This document shows positions 1-7,589 of a stretch of 12,534 nt of DNA, one piece after another. The position numbers were made by a program, and so were the translations under genes. The stretch comes from Neisseriaceae bacterium (GTDB taxonomy: Bacteria > Pseudomonadota > Gammaproteobacteria > Burkholderiales > Neisseriaceae): assembly GCA_017518785.1 (NCBI GenBank), contig JAFWUA010000013.1, positions 1-12,534 of the forward strand. The letters run 5' to 3'. The stretch's first letter is position 1, and each line of letters opens with the position of its first letter. The notes beneath the pieces are model-generated. The model was not told where the DNA came from. It did not search any database and was given only the letters and a program-made list of their open reading frames with translations.

Positions 1-1068
1 GCCGTGGAAAATGCCAGAGCCGAAATTGCTGCGTTAATCAACGCCGACCCACGCGAAATTATTTTCACATCAGGGGCAACCGAGTCGGACAATTTAGCCA
101 TTAAAGGAGCGGCACATTTTTATCAAAGCAAAGGCAAACACATTATCACTGTGAGAACCGAACACAAAGCGGTGTTGGATACTTGCCGTGAGTTGGAACG
201 CGAAGGCTTTGAAGTTTCGTATTTAGGCGTGAAAGAAAACGGTTTGTTGGATTTAGATGAACTTAAAGACGCAATCCGCCCCGACACCGTGTTGGTATCG
301 GTGATGGCTGTGAATAATGAAATCGGCGTGATTCAAGATATTGAAACCATAGGCAAAATCTGCCGTGAAAAAGGCGTTTTATTTCATACAGACGCAGCCC
401 AAGCCGCAGGTAAAATGCCGCTTGATGTACAAACGCAAGCGATTGATTTAATGAGCCTTTCTGCCCATAAAATCTATGGACCCAAAGGCGTGGGTGCGTT
501 GTATATCAGACGCAAACCGAGAGTACGATTAGAAGCCCAAATGCACGGCGGCGGACACGAACGGGGTTTTAGAAGCGGCACACTGCCCACGCACCAAATT
601 GTGGGCATGGGCGAAGCCTATCGCTTGGCACGATTAGAAATGGCAGACGACAACGCAAAAGCCCTTGAATTACGCACACAATTTTTGAATGGAATCAAAG
701 AGATAGAAGAAGTATATATCAACGGCGACTTAAATCGCCGCATAGCCCAAAACCTGAATGTGAGTTTCAACTTTGTCGAAGGCGAAAGCCTGATGATGGC
801 GGTAAAAGAGTTGTGCGTATCCAGCGGTTCCGCCTGCACTTCTGCCAGTTTAGAGCCGTCCTATGTATTGCGTGCATTAGGACGCAATGACGAATTAGCC
901 CACTCGTCCTTACGCATTACCTTTGGACGCTTTACCACACTTGACGAAATCAACTTCGCCGCCAACCTAATTGTCGAACGCATAGGCAGACTGCGAGATT
1001 TATCGCCATTATGGGAAATGTACAAAGACGGCGTAGATTTAAACACGGTACAATGGACAACGCACTGA
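1..1068 (+). CDS. iscS: Cysteine desulfurase IscS (5' end outside window)
   Basis: This PLP enzyme takes sulfur from L-cysteine and passes it as persulfide to IscU and other acceptors for Fe-S cluster and thio-cofactor synthesis in the cytosol. The frame is open from base 1, and the GTG at 4-6 is an internal valine, so about 49 N-terminal residues are missing by comparison with E. coli IscS. Counting that GTG as residue 1, I see the cofactor-binding SGATESDN (23-30), HTDAAQ (128-133), the PLP lysine in [10 protein letters not shown] (K156, equal to E. coli K206) and the persulfide cysteine in [13 protein letters not shown] (C278, equal to C328). The C-terminal tail [13 protein letters not shown] matches IscS rather than NifS or SufS. 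Sampled stretches run about 48-60% GC against 30-37% in trkA and dapB. A DUS-pair terminator follows 24 bases after the stop, so no isc partner is co-transcribed downstream. Confidence 0.97.
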   Translation, partial: AVENARAEIAALINADPREIIFTSGATESDNLAIKGAAHFYQSKGKHIITVRTEHKAVLDTCRELEREGFEVSYLGVKENGLLDLDELKDAIRPDTVLVSVMAVNNEIGVIQDIETIGKICREKGVLFHTDAAQAAGKMPLDVQTQAIDLMSLSAHKIYGPKGVGALYIRRKPRVRLEAQMHGGGHERGFRSGTLPTHQIVGMGEAYRLARLEMADDNAKALELRTQFLNGIKEIEEVYINGDLNRRIAQNLNVSFNFVEGESLMMAVKELCVSSGSACTSASLEPSYVLRALGRNDELAHSSLRITFGRFTTLDEINFAANLIVERIGRLRDLSPLWEMYKDGVDLNTVQWTTH

Positions 1069-1091
1069 TAACCAATATTAAATAAAATACG

Positions 1092-1123
1092 TCTGCCGGA
1101 AAACTTTTCCGGCAGATTTTTTA
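1092..1123 (+). terminator. Rho-independent terminator made of an inverted DUS pair
   Basis: A perfect 12-bp stem (TCTGCCGGAAAA at 1093-1104, complement at 1106-1117) is followed by a run of six T. Both arms are copies of the DUS-like repeat, GTCTGCCGGAAA at 1092-1103 on plus and ATCTGCCGGAAA at 1107-1118 on minus. It ends iscS transcription. DUS pairs used as terminators are well known in Neisseria. Confidence 0.88.
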
Positions 1124-1150
1124 ATATTTGACTAATGCTAATCTATTAAA

Positions 1151-1281
1151 GAGACTCCTGCAAAACTCGATTTTTTCTATTACTCGTCATTTTGGGCGTA
1201 GCGAAGAGTCTTTATAAACAATAAGTTAGATTCTTCATTTCACTTCGTAAAATTCAGAATGACGAGTTTTTCAGGAGTCTC
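1151..1281. mobile_element. MITE-like element, copy A
   Basis: A 131-base non-coding element with terminal inverted repeats (GAGACTCCTGCAAAACTCG at the left, near-complement CGAGTTTTTCAGGAGTCTC at the right). It is flanked by perfect 5-base direct repeats TTAAA (1146-1150 and 1282-1286). The inner arms (CTCGTCATTTTGGGCG and ATTCAGAATGACGAG) are also partly complementary, so the transcript could form one long hairpin. It carries no ORF and would need a transposase supplied in trans. The right-hand TTAAA contains the trkA stop codon. Confidence 0.85.
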
Positions 1282-2688
1282 TTAAAAGAAGTTAGGTTTT
1301 ACTTGTAGCATTTTTTCCAATTCACGTACAACTTGGCGACGAGATACAAAGAAAATAACCCTATCACCTTCTTTTAATTCAGTTTGGGCATCGTGAGCTG
1401 CAATAAATTGATTATCGCGAACAATTGCAGTTACTTCGCAACCGTGAGGCCATTTAATTTGTTCAAATGGGCGTTCAACAATTTTAGAAGTTTTACGTGT
1501 TCCATGAATAACCGCTTCAATAATTTCTGCTTCGCCACGCCTCAATGGATAAACTGCCACAATATCGCCACGACGAATATGTGCCAAAATCGAACCAATA
1601 GTAGTCAAATGAGGAGAAATAACAATATCAATAGTATTACCTAATAACAAATCAACATAGCTTGGTCGGTTCACAATAGTCATCACCCGATTAGCACCAT
1701 AATTTTTGGCTAATAAGCCAGACATAATATTGTCTTCATCATCATTAGTTAGAGCACAAAAAACATCTATTTCACCAACATGTTCTTGTCCTAATAATTT
1801 TTCATCGGTAGCAGAACCTGATAACACCAAAGAAGTAGCAAGATTTTCCGACAACCAATCGGCACGATGAGGATTGCGTTCAACAATTTTAATGCTAAAT
1901 TCTTTTTCTGCTTGTTTTGCCAAGCGATAGCCGATATTGCCACCTCCTGCAATCATAATGCGAGTGGCTACCTTTTCTTCACTGTGAAATAGTTTTAATA
2001 TAGCTGGAATATATAATTTCGGTGCTATAAGACACACTTCATCGCCGTGAATTAGTTTAGTTTGTGCTGATGGAATAATTAAAGAATCATTGCGATACAC
2101 TGCGAAAATACGACAAGAAATGTTTTCCGGCAGAGTATTTTGCAATTCTCCTAACATTTTACCAACTAATTCACTGCCTTTTTGTGCCCGTGTAACCACC
2201 ATTTGTACGGTATTATTAGCAAAATTTAATACTTGTAATGCGGTGTGATAGCGAAAAAGTTCGATTAATTGTTCGGTTATAAGCTGTTCTGGACAAATAG
2301 AATTATTTACATAAAATAGTGATAGAGCAGTTTTATTTTCATTTTTATCACTGTCAGGCAGACAATATTCCACAATATCACTATGACGAATACGTGCAAT
2401 TCTTGATGGAATATTAAAAATCTGCTTGGCTAAAATACAAGCAACTAAATTAGTTTCATCATTACCAGTCAGTGCTAACAGTAAATCTGCGTCAGCCGCA
2501 CCAGCCTCTGCAAGCACTGATGGCGATGCAGCATTTCCAATCATAGTTTGAATATCCAAACTATCACTTAATGCATTGAGTGCGTTCTCTGCGATGTCGA
2601 TAACTGTTACATTATTACTGGGCAAAGTAGCCAAATCCTTTGCCACAGTAGAACCAACTTCACCGCCACCTAAAATTAATATTCGCAT
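1282..2688 (-). CDS. trkA: Trk system potassium uptake protein TrkA
   Basis: A cytoplasmic, NAD(H)-binding regulatory subunit that gates the Trk/Ktr-type K+ transporter at the inner membrane. The 468-residue length and two tandem RCK (TrkA-N plus TrkA-C) halves are typical of proteobacterial TrkA. The first Rossmann motif, ILILGGGEVGSTVAKDL, lies at the N terminus and the second, IMIAGGGNIGYRLAKQ, near residue 245. I chose the ATG at 2688 (MRILILGGG), where TrkA proteins normally begin. A TTG at 2697 would add three residues but would sit only 3 bases from the nearest GGA. A DUS-like repeat lies inside the gene (2124-2135) and is read as Leu-Pro-Glu-Asn. The stop codon lies in the target duplication of MITE copy A. 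It is the last of three minus-strand genes (fur, yggX, trkA) with gaps of 115 and about 85 bases. The membrane subunit TrkH/TrkG is not in the window. Confidence 0.95.
   Translation of the reverse strand: MRILILGGGEVGSTVAKDLATLPSNNVTVIDIAENALNALSDSLDIQTMIGNAASPSVLAEAGAADADLLLALTGNDETNLVACILAKQIFNIPSRIARIRHSDIVEYCLPDSDKNENKTALSLFYVNNSICPEQLITEQLIELFRYHTALQVLNFANNTVQMVVTRAQKGSELVGKMLGELQNTLPENISCRIFAVYRNDSLIIPSAQTKLIHGDEVCLIAPKLYIPAILKLFHSEEKVATRIMIAGGGNIGYRLAKQAEKEFSIKIVERNPHRADWLSENLATSLVLSGSATDEKLLGQEHVGEIDVFCALTNDDEDNIMSGLLAKNYGANRVMTIVNRPSYVDLLLGNTIDIVISPHLTTIGSILAHIRRGDIVAVYPLRRGEAEIIEAVIHGTRKTSKIVERPFEQIKWPHGCEVTAIVRDNQFIAAHDAQTELKEGDRVIFFVSRRQVVRELEKMLQVKPNFF
2124..2135 (-). repeat. DUS-like 12-mer inside trkA (11/12)
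   Basis: The minus strand reads CTCTGCCGGAAA, one mismatch from the window consensus GTCTGCCGGAAA. Confidence 0.75.
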
Positions 2689-2745
2689 AAATGCCAAATT
2701 TCCATTTTAAGTTTTGTTATTTAGATGACTTATTGCTAAATATGC

Positions 2746-2757
2746 TTTCCGGCAGAC
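2746..2757 (-). repeat. DUS-like 12-mer between yggX and trkA (exact)
   Basis: The minus strand reads GTCTGCCGGAAA, preceded by A. It is a single copy with no inverted partner nearby. Confidence 0.85.
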
Positions 2758-2773
2758 TTTTAATTACTAAAAA

Positions 2774-3010
2774 TTAATTGCCAAAGAAGTAAATTTCCAT
2801 TTGTTGGGCGATATATTCACGTGCTTTTGGGTCTGCCAAATTTAATCTATTTTCATTTATTAGCATGGTTTGTTGTCGCATCCAAGCGTCCCATGCTTCT
2901 TGGGATACATTATCAAAAATGCGTTTTCCTAATTCATTTGGTAATGGTTGAAATTTCAAGCCAACTGCCTCTTTGCCCAATTTAACGCAATGTACTAAAC
3001 GCTCACTCAT
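2774..3010 (-). CDS. yggX: Fe(II)-trafficking / oxidative damage protection protein YggX
   Basis: A small cytoplasmic protein of the YggX family, which protects Fe-S clusters from oxidants and is linked to iron trafficking. The 78 residues show the family signature: an N-terminal cysteine in [10 protein letters not shown] (C8), [15 protein letters not shown] in the middle, then [18 protein letters not shown]. The ATG at 3010 is preceded by AGGGA with 7-base spacing. YggX proteins are usually about 88-91 residues. This one stops directly after YFFGN, so the poorly conserved C-terminal tail is missing, and I see no sign of the tail continuing in another frame. Its position between fur and trkA, and next to iscS, fits a role in iron and redox homeostasis. 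Confidence 0.95.
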   Translation of the reverse strand: MSERLVHCVKLGKEAVGLKFQPLPNELGKRIFDNVSQEAWDAWMRQQTMLINENRLNLADPKAREYIAQQMEIYFFGN

Positions 3011-3068
3011 CGTATTGTCCCTAAAATCAAATGTAATAAAAAAACAAATTAAGTTTAATATTTACAAA

Positions 3069-3080
3069 GTCTGCCGAAAA
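3069..3080 (+). repeat. Degenerate DUS-like 12-mer between fur and yggX
   Basis: It reads GTCTGCCGAAAA, with one G of the consensus GG replaced by A (11/12). Confidence 0.55.
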
Positions 3081-3125
3081 AAAATTGCTATTTATCATTT
3101 TATTAAGTATTCGTTATCTTCTGAA

Positions 3126-3587
3126 CTAATTAGAAGCAATATGATATTTATTTTTATGTTTTTCCTCCTGACATTTTTGGCAAACACCGTACATATAAAG
3201 AGCATGATCAACAATTTCGTAACCATTTTTTTGAGCAATACGTTCTTGCATTTTTTCGATTTCATTATCGCAAAATTCGGTTACCTTGCCACAATCAATA
3301 CAAACTATGTGGTCATGATGTTCGCCACGGTCTAATTCATAAACCGCTTTGCCTGTATCAAAATGATGACGCACTAAAATGCCGGCTTCTTCAAACTGTG
3401 CTAATACACGATAAACCGTTGCAACGCCAATATTCATATCTTCATCTAATGTGATGCGATATACATCTTCGGCACTTAAATGTTCATTGGCACGACTTTC
3501 AAATAGCTTTAAAATTTTAAGACGTGGTCCAGTAACCTTTAATCCTAAATTGCGGATTTGCTCTGTATGGCTCATAAATGATTCCAT
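3126..3587 (-). CDS. fur: Ferric uptake regulator Fur
   Basis: An iron-responsive dimeric repressor that, with Fe2+, binds Fur boxes and shuts down iron uptake genes. At 153 residues it is slightly longer than the usual 140-150. The winged-helix DNA-binding domain spans roughly residues 10-85, with GLKVTGPRLKILKLFE and the recognition-helix region VATVYRVLAQFEEAG. The metal-binding half has HHDH (90-93), C96-IDC-C99 and a second CQKC pair (C136, C139). Two starts are possible. The ATG at 3587 gives MESF, which matches the MEKF start I recall for Neisseria Fur. The ATG at 3575 gives MSHTEQ and has the better ribosome site (GGA with 8-base spacing). The gene is divergent from bamE across 81 bases, and I found no convincing Fur box there. 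Confidence 0.95.
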   Translation of the reverse strand: MESFMSHTEQIRNLGLKVTGPRLKILKLFESRANEHLSAEDVYRITLDEDMNIGVATVYRVLAQFEEAGILVRHHFDTGKAVYELDRGEHHDHIVCIDCGKVTEFCDNEIEKMQERIAQKNGYEIVDHALYMYGVCQKCQEEKHKNKYHIASN

Positions 3588-3668
3588 TCTTATAAAACAG
3601 GTTTATAATTAGTTCCTTTTTAAGGCTACCATTTTGCCACAATCTTTACATTATCGAAAAGGAAAACC

Positions 3669-4843
<1,175 letters not shown>

Positions 4844-4850
4844 TTAAAGT

Positions 4851-4958
4851 TATAGTCAATTTAGATCGAAATTAGACAATGCAGCACACCTGCGACAGTA
4901 TAAATTTAATACAACAAGGCAAACCAACGCAGACAGGTTTTGATATGAATTGACTATA
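4851..4958. mobile_element. Divergent Correia-type repeat element, short form
   Basis: A 108-base element with 11-base perfect terminal inverted repeats TATAGTCAATT / AATTGACTATA. Classical Neisseria Correia elements (CREE/NEMIS) have TATAGTGGATTAA ends, insert at TA and occur in a short form of about 104-108 bases. The interior also resembles them from memory: GACAATGCAGC...GACAGTATAAAT...AACAAGGCAAACCAACGC against GACAAGGCGACG...GACAGTACAAAT...GCAAGGCGAGGCAACGCC. It lies directly after dapB and would be transcribed with it. In Neisseria such elements can fold as hairpins, bind IHF or be cut by RNase III. Those roles are inference here. Confidence 0.75.
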
Positions 4959-4961
4959 AAT

Positions 4962-5009
4962 TTTCCGGCAGACTTATCAATCTATTTTAAATTTACAGTC
5001 TGCCGGAAA
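4962..5009. repeat. Inverted DUS pair (hairpin, no T-run)
   Basis: GTCTGCCGGAAA is exact on minus at 4962-4973 and exact on plus at 4998-5009. The arms pair over 13 bases around a 23-base loop. No run of T follows on either strand, so it is a possible hairpin after dapB but not a canonical intrinsic terminator. Confidence 0.85.
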
Positions 5010-5088
5010 CACCGTAAAACGTGATTTCTAACCTATGCATTGATTGTTTATTATTAATTTTATGCAATTTAAACTAAATTTGAATTGA

Positions 5089-5220
5089 GAAACCCTTGCA
5101 AAACTCGTCATTCTGACATTGAACGAAGCGAAGTGGAACAATCTAATTCTTTGTTTATAAAAACTTTTCTCTTTGATCGAAATGATGGATAATGAAAAAA
5201 TTGGGTTTTGCAGGAGTTTC
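5089..5220. mobile_element. MITE-like element, copy B
   Basis: 132 bases. The left end is GAAACCCTTGCAAAACTCG and the right end TTGGGTTTTGCAGGAGTTTC is its imperfect complement. The flanking pentamers are ATTGA (5084-5088) and ATCGA (5221-5225), a 4/5 match that looks like an aged target duplication. The left arm reads CGTCATTCTGACATTGAACG, the same internal text as copy D and similar to copy C. It is non-coding. Confidence 0.8.
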
Positions 5221-5235
5221 ATCGAATATAAAAAT

Positions 5236-5286
5236 TTTCCGGCAGAGTTAATTTTATAAATCATATTGCAAATAGTCTGCCGGAAA
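5236..5286. repeat. Second inverted DUS pair before the ArnT-like gene
   Basis: CTCTGCCGGAAA on minus (5236-5247, 11/12) and GTCTGCCGGAAA on plus (5275-5286, exact). The arms form an 11-bp stem with a long AT-rich loop and no T-run. It ends 19 bases before the start codon of the next gene, so it lies in that gene's 5' leader or promoter region. Confidence 0.82.
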
Positions 5287-5305
5287 GGCTTATTACCAAT
5301 TAATT

Positions 5306-6961
5306 ATGCTAACTTATGTCCCTGAACACCTAAAACAAGCACAACGACCAGATGAATGGCCGTGGGCATTATTATTTTTAGTATTTGTATGGTTATGGCC
5401 AGGTATTATCAGCCATGACTTGTGGCGACCAGATGAACCAACTATCTATGCTGCTATTCAATCAGTACGTCAAGGAAATATATTAGCCCCAATCTTATTT
5501 GGAGAATATTACCTACCTAATTCCCCATTATTTTTATGGTTAGCAAGCCTATCACAATCGCTTTTTTCGCCATGGGCAATGGAAAGTTACACAGCAGTAC
5601 GTCTAATAACCGCATTATTTATGGCAATTGCCCTATCTTGTGCCGGCGGTGCTGGACGAGAATTATTAGGTAAATATCACGGACGTAGCGTAGTACTAAT
5701 TTTAATTGGCACACCGGGAATTATGATTTTCGGACACATGATGGGCAATACGCCAATTTTGTTTGCTGCAATTTGTGCATTTTTGTATGGTATTGGATTA
5801 TCAAGACGCAAAGTATGGTCTGCCGGAATATTAATCGCTGGTGCTTGGTTATGTGGGTTTTGGAGTGATAATCTGCCACCATTATTATTTATGTGGCTAA
5901 TTTGTGCTCTACTGCCCTTCTCTACTACTTGGCGCAAACGTAGTTACCTACTATCAATTGTTGTGGCAAGCTTTTTATCATTACCGTTATTGATTATTTA
6001 TCCATATTTATTATGGACTTATCATCAAGATGCTTTCACTGTTTGGCATACTCAACATTTATTCGGAGCATTAGGCGGAACAGAAAAAATCCAATTAGGA
6101 TTTTCATCATTACGAATATTAAAAAACCTATTATGGTTTGCAATGCCAGCATGGATTTTAAGTATTTTCACCATATACAAAATAAAAACATTAAATAAAT
6201 CAATACTATATCTTACACTACTATGGATTTTATTAGCATTTATATTATTATCATTACAAAACTATCCCCAAAACCATCAACTAATCTATTTACTTTTACC
6301 ATTAACCTTATTAGGAGCTGCTAAATTAGATGATATGCGACGTGGTGTTGTGGCATTTATTAACTGGTTTGGTATTGCAATATTTGGTATTGCAGCAGTA
6401 TTGGTATGGTTGATGTTTTTTGCAGTTAATTATGGATTTCCGCCACAACTTGCCATTATTTCTTCACAATTTAACCCATATTTCACACCAGATTGGAACT
6501 ATTTTCCCATGCTATTAGCATGTTCTTTTACGCCAATTTGGTTGTGGGCTATCACACGTAAAAATATTCGTGGCAGACAAGCTGTAACCAATTGGGCTGC
6601 CGGAATGACATTAGTTTGGACTCTATTAATGAGTTTATTTTTACCATGGATTGATAGTCTAAAAAGTTATCGACCGGCAGTAATGGCAATGCACGAAAGT
6701 TTAACAACAGAAATCAAACAAAGCTTAATTAATCAACAAGATTGTATCATCAGCGATAATCGTCACATTCTGACAGCTTGGAATGAATACGGAAAAATTC
6801 CGGTGTATAGTTCTAATCAATCTTTATTTAAATGCAGCTATCATCTATCAACAATGAATAAAGAAAGTCTATCATATTTAATGCAAAACGAAATAATTTG
6901 GTCCGGCAATCGCCGTGGTCAGAGAGATGACATTATTGTATTAACTTATCATAAGGACTGA
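5306..6961 (+). CDS. ArnT/PMT-like (GT39, GT-C fold) membrane glycosyltransferase
   Basis: A 551-residue inner-membrane protein with about 12-14 hydrophobic segments, beginning at residues 19-34 and continuing to about 448, then a soluble tail of roughly 100 residues. The first periplasmic loop carries HDLWRPDEPTIYAAI (37-51), whose acidic D38 and D43-E44 resemble the catalytic Asp/Glu site of GT-C enzymes such as ArnT and PMT. The following FGEYYLPNSPLFLWLASL resembles the substrate-entry helix of that family. Such enzymes move a sugar from a polyprenyl-phosphate donor to lipid A, protein or glycan. The acceptor cannot be read from sequence. The ATG at 5306 has no good ribosome site, but it is the first start in the open frame and the motif follows soon after. 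Two DUS-like repeats lie inside (5818 and 6595), both read as Ala-Gly in transmembrane context. It is not clearly in an operon. Confidence 0.8.
   Translation: MLTYVPEHLKQAQRPDEWPWALLFLVFVWLWPGIISHDLWRPDEPTIYAAIQSVRQGNILAPILFGEYYLPNSPLFLWLASLSQSLFSPWAMESYTAVRLITALFMAIALSCAGGAGRELLGKYHGRSVVLILIGTPGIMIFGHMMGNTPILFAAICAFLYGIGLSRRKVWSAGILIAGAWLCGFWSDNLPPLLFMWLICALLPFSTTWRKRSYLLSIVVASFLSLPLLIIYPYLLWTYHQDAFTVWHTQHLFGALGGTEKIQLGFSSLRILKNLLWFAMPAWILSIFTIYKIKTLNKSILYLTLLWILLAFILLSLQNYPQNHQLIYLLLPLTLLGAAKLDDMRRGVVAFINWFGIAIFGIAAVLVWLMFFAVNYGFPPQLAIISSQFNPYFTPDWNYFPMLLACSFTPIWLWAITRKNIRGRQAVTNWAAGMTLVWTLLMSLFLPWIDSLKSYRPAVMAMHESLTTEIKQSLINQQDCIISDNRHILTAWNEYGKIPVYSSNQSLFKCSYHLSTMNKESLSYLMQNEIIWSGNRRGQRDDIIVLTYHKD
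5818..5829 (+). repeat. DUS-like 12-mer in the ArnT-like gene (11/12)
   Basis: It reads GTCTGCCGGAAT and codes for the end of Trp-Ser-Ala-Gly-Ile. Confidence 0.7.
6595..6606 (+). repeat. Weak DUS-like 12-mer in the ArnT-like gene (10/12)
   Basis: It reads GGCTGCCGGAAT, two mismatches from the consensus. It could be a chance or decayed copy. Confidence 0.4.
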
Positions 6962-7098
6962 AAAGATATTATGCAAAAATAGTTTGTCACAACATTTGCA
7001 AAACTCATTACAAAATAATCCGGCAAAACTCTTTTTTTCACAACTCGTTATTCTGAAAAAGAAACAAAGGACTTCTATATTACACAATCAGCCAGACT

Positions 7099-7226
7099 GA
7101 AACCTTTGCCCCCCTTCCCCCTTATTCGTCATTCTGAACTTCGTTACGAATCTTTTTATTTAACAAATAATTAGATTATTCATTTTCCTACGGAAAATGA
7201 ATAATGACAAGTTTTGCAAAGATACC
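7099..7226. mobile_element. MITE-like element, copy C
   Basis: 128 bases. It starts GAAACCTTTGC and ends GACAAGTTTTGCAAAGATACC. It is flanked by exact AGACT pentamers (7094-7098 and 7227-7231). Just inside the left end the usual AAAACTCG is replaced by a C-rich stretch (runs of six and five C), while the CGTCATTCTGAACTTCG arm is kept. Confidence 0.78.
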
Positions 7227-7231
7227 AGACT

Positions 7232-7367
7232 AAAACCTTTGCAAAACTCGTCATTCTTACCCTGAGTGTAACGAAGGGTGGAGAATCTCATTGTATTGTT
7301 TTATAAAGATTCTTCTCAACGCTTACGAATAACGGATAATGAAAAAATCGAGTTTTGCAAAGGCTTC
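7232..7367. mobile_element. MITE-like element, copy D
   Basis: 136 bases, with the best-preserved ends of the five copies: AAAACCTTTGCAAAACTCG on the left and CGAGTTTTGCAAAGGCTTC on the right. It shares the AGACT pentamer (7227-7231) with copy C on its left and has AAACT (7368-7372) on its right, a 4/5 match. C and D are therefore head to tail with only the 5-base repeat between them. Confidence 0.82.
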
Positions 7368-7439
7368 AAACTATTTATTTCACTTCGTGAAACTTACAAA
7401 TGACAAATATAAAAATCAAAGTCTTGTAGTAATTTTTTT

Positions 7440-7589
7440 TTATACCTTCAATTTAATAAACCCAACCAAGAGTAAGGGCACCAAATCATAAAAAGCACGC
7501 CACGCACCTATAAATGAATAATACACATATACTAATTGCCATGAATAAAGCTAAACCACCGTAATAAACGCGTAAATAAAAGCCATTTT
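7440..7589 (-). pseudogene. Possible broken small membrane-protein gene after fimB
   Basis: I do not recognise this gene. Just after the fimB stop, two overlapping minus-strand frames each give a plausible membrane segment. One reads GFYLRVYYGGLALFMAISIC and ends shortly after. A different frame then continues as FIGAWRAFYDLVPLLLVGFI followed by KLKV and a TAA at 7440-7442. Joined by a frameshift near 7500-7520 they would make a hydrophobic protein of about 50 residues. The ATG right after the fimB stop is in a third frame that ends after 11 codons, so a second frameshift would be needed. AT-rich DNA often yields hydrophobic frames by chance, so this is tentative. Confidence 0.25.

Larger units (their letters stand above)
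4844..5305. other. 462-base repeat-filled gap between dapB and the ArnT-like gene
   Basis: It holds, in order, a Correia-like element (4851-4958), an inverted DUS pair (4962-5009), MITE copy B (5089-5220) and a second inverted DUS pair (5236-5286). The rest is AT-rich. I found no convincing gene in it, and a 78-codon minus-strand frame that crosses the MITE has no family features. Confidence 0.8.
6962..7589. other. 628-base repeat-filled gap between the ArnT-like gene and fimB
   Basis: It holds the left and right remnants of an older MITE copy (about 6991-7060 and 7373-7405), two younger tandem copies C and D (7099-7367), and a 150-base stretch next to fimB (7440-7589) with possible broken membrane-protein reading frames on minus. 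No clear terminator was found for either converging gene. Confidence 0.75.

Noticed and set aside
3588..3668. A Fur box between fur and bamE
   Set aside because: Only a partial GATAAT half-site (minus strand, near 3651-3656) is present, and the rest does not fit the 19-base consensus.
5028..5264. A 78-codon minus-strand ORF
   Set aside because: It runs through MITE copy B and a DUS repeat, has no ribosome site and no recognisable protein features.
7106..7124. C-rich runs (six and five C) as a phase-variation tract
   Set aside because: They lie inside non-coding MITE copy C, far from any start codon or promoter I can identify.
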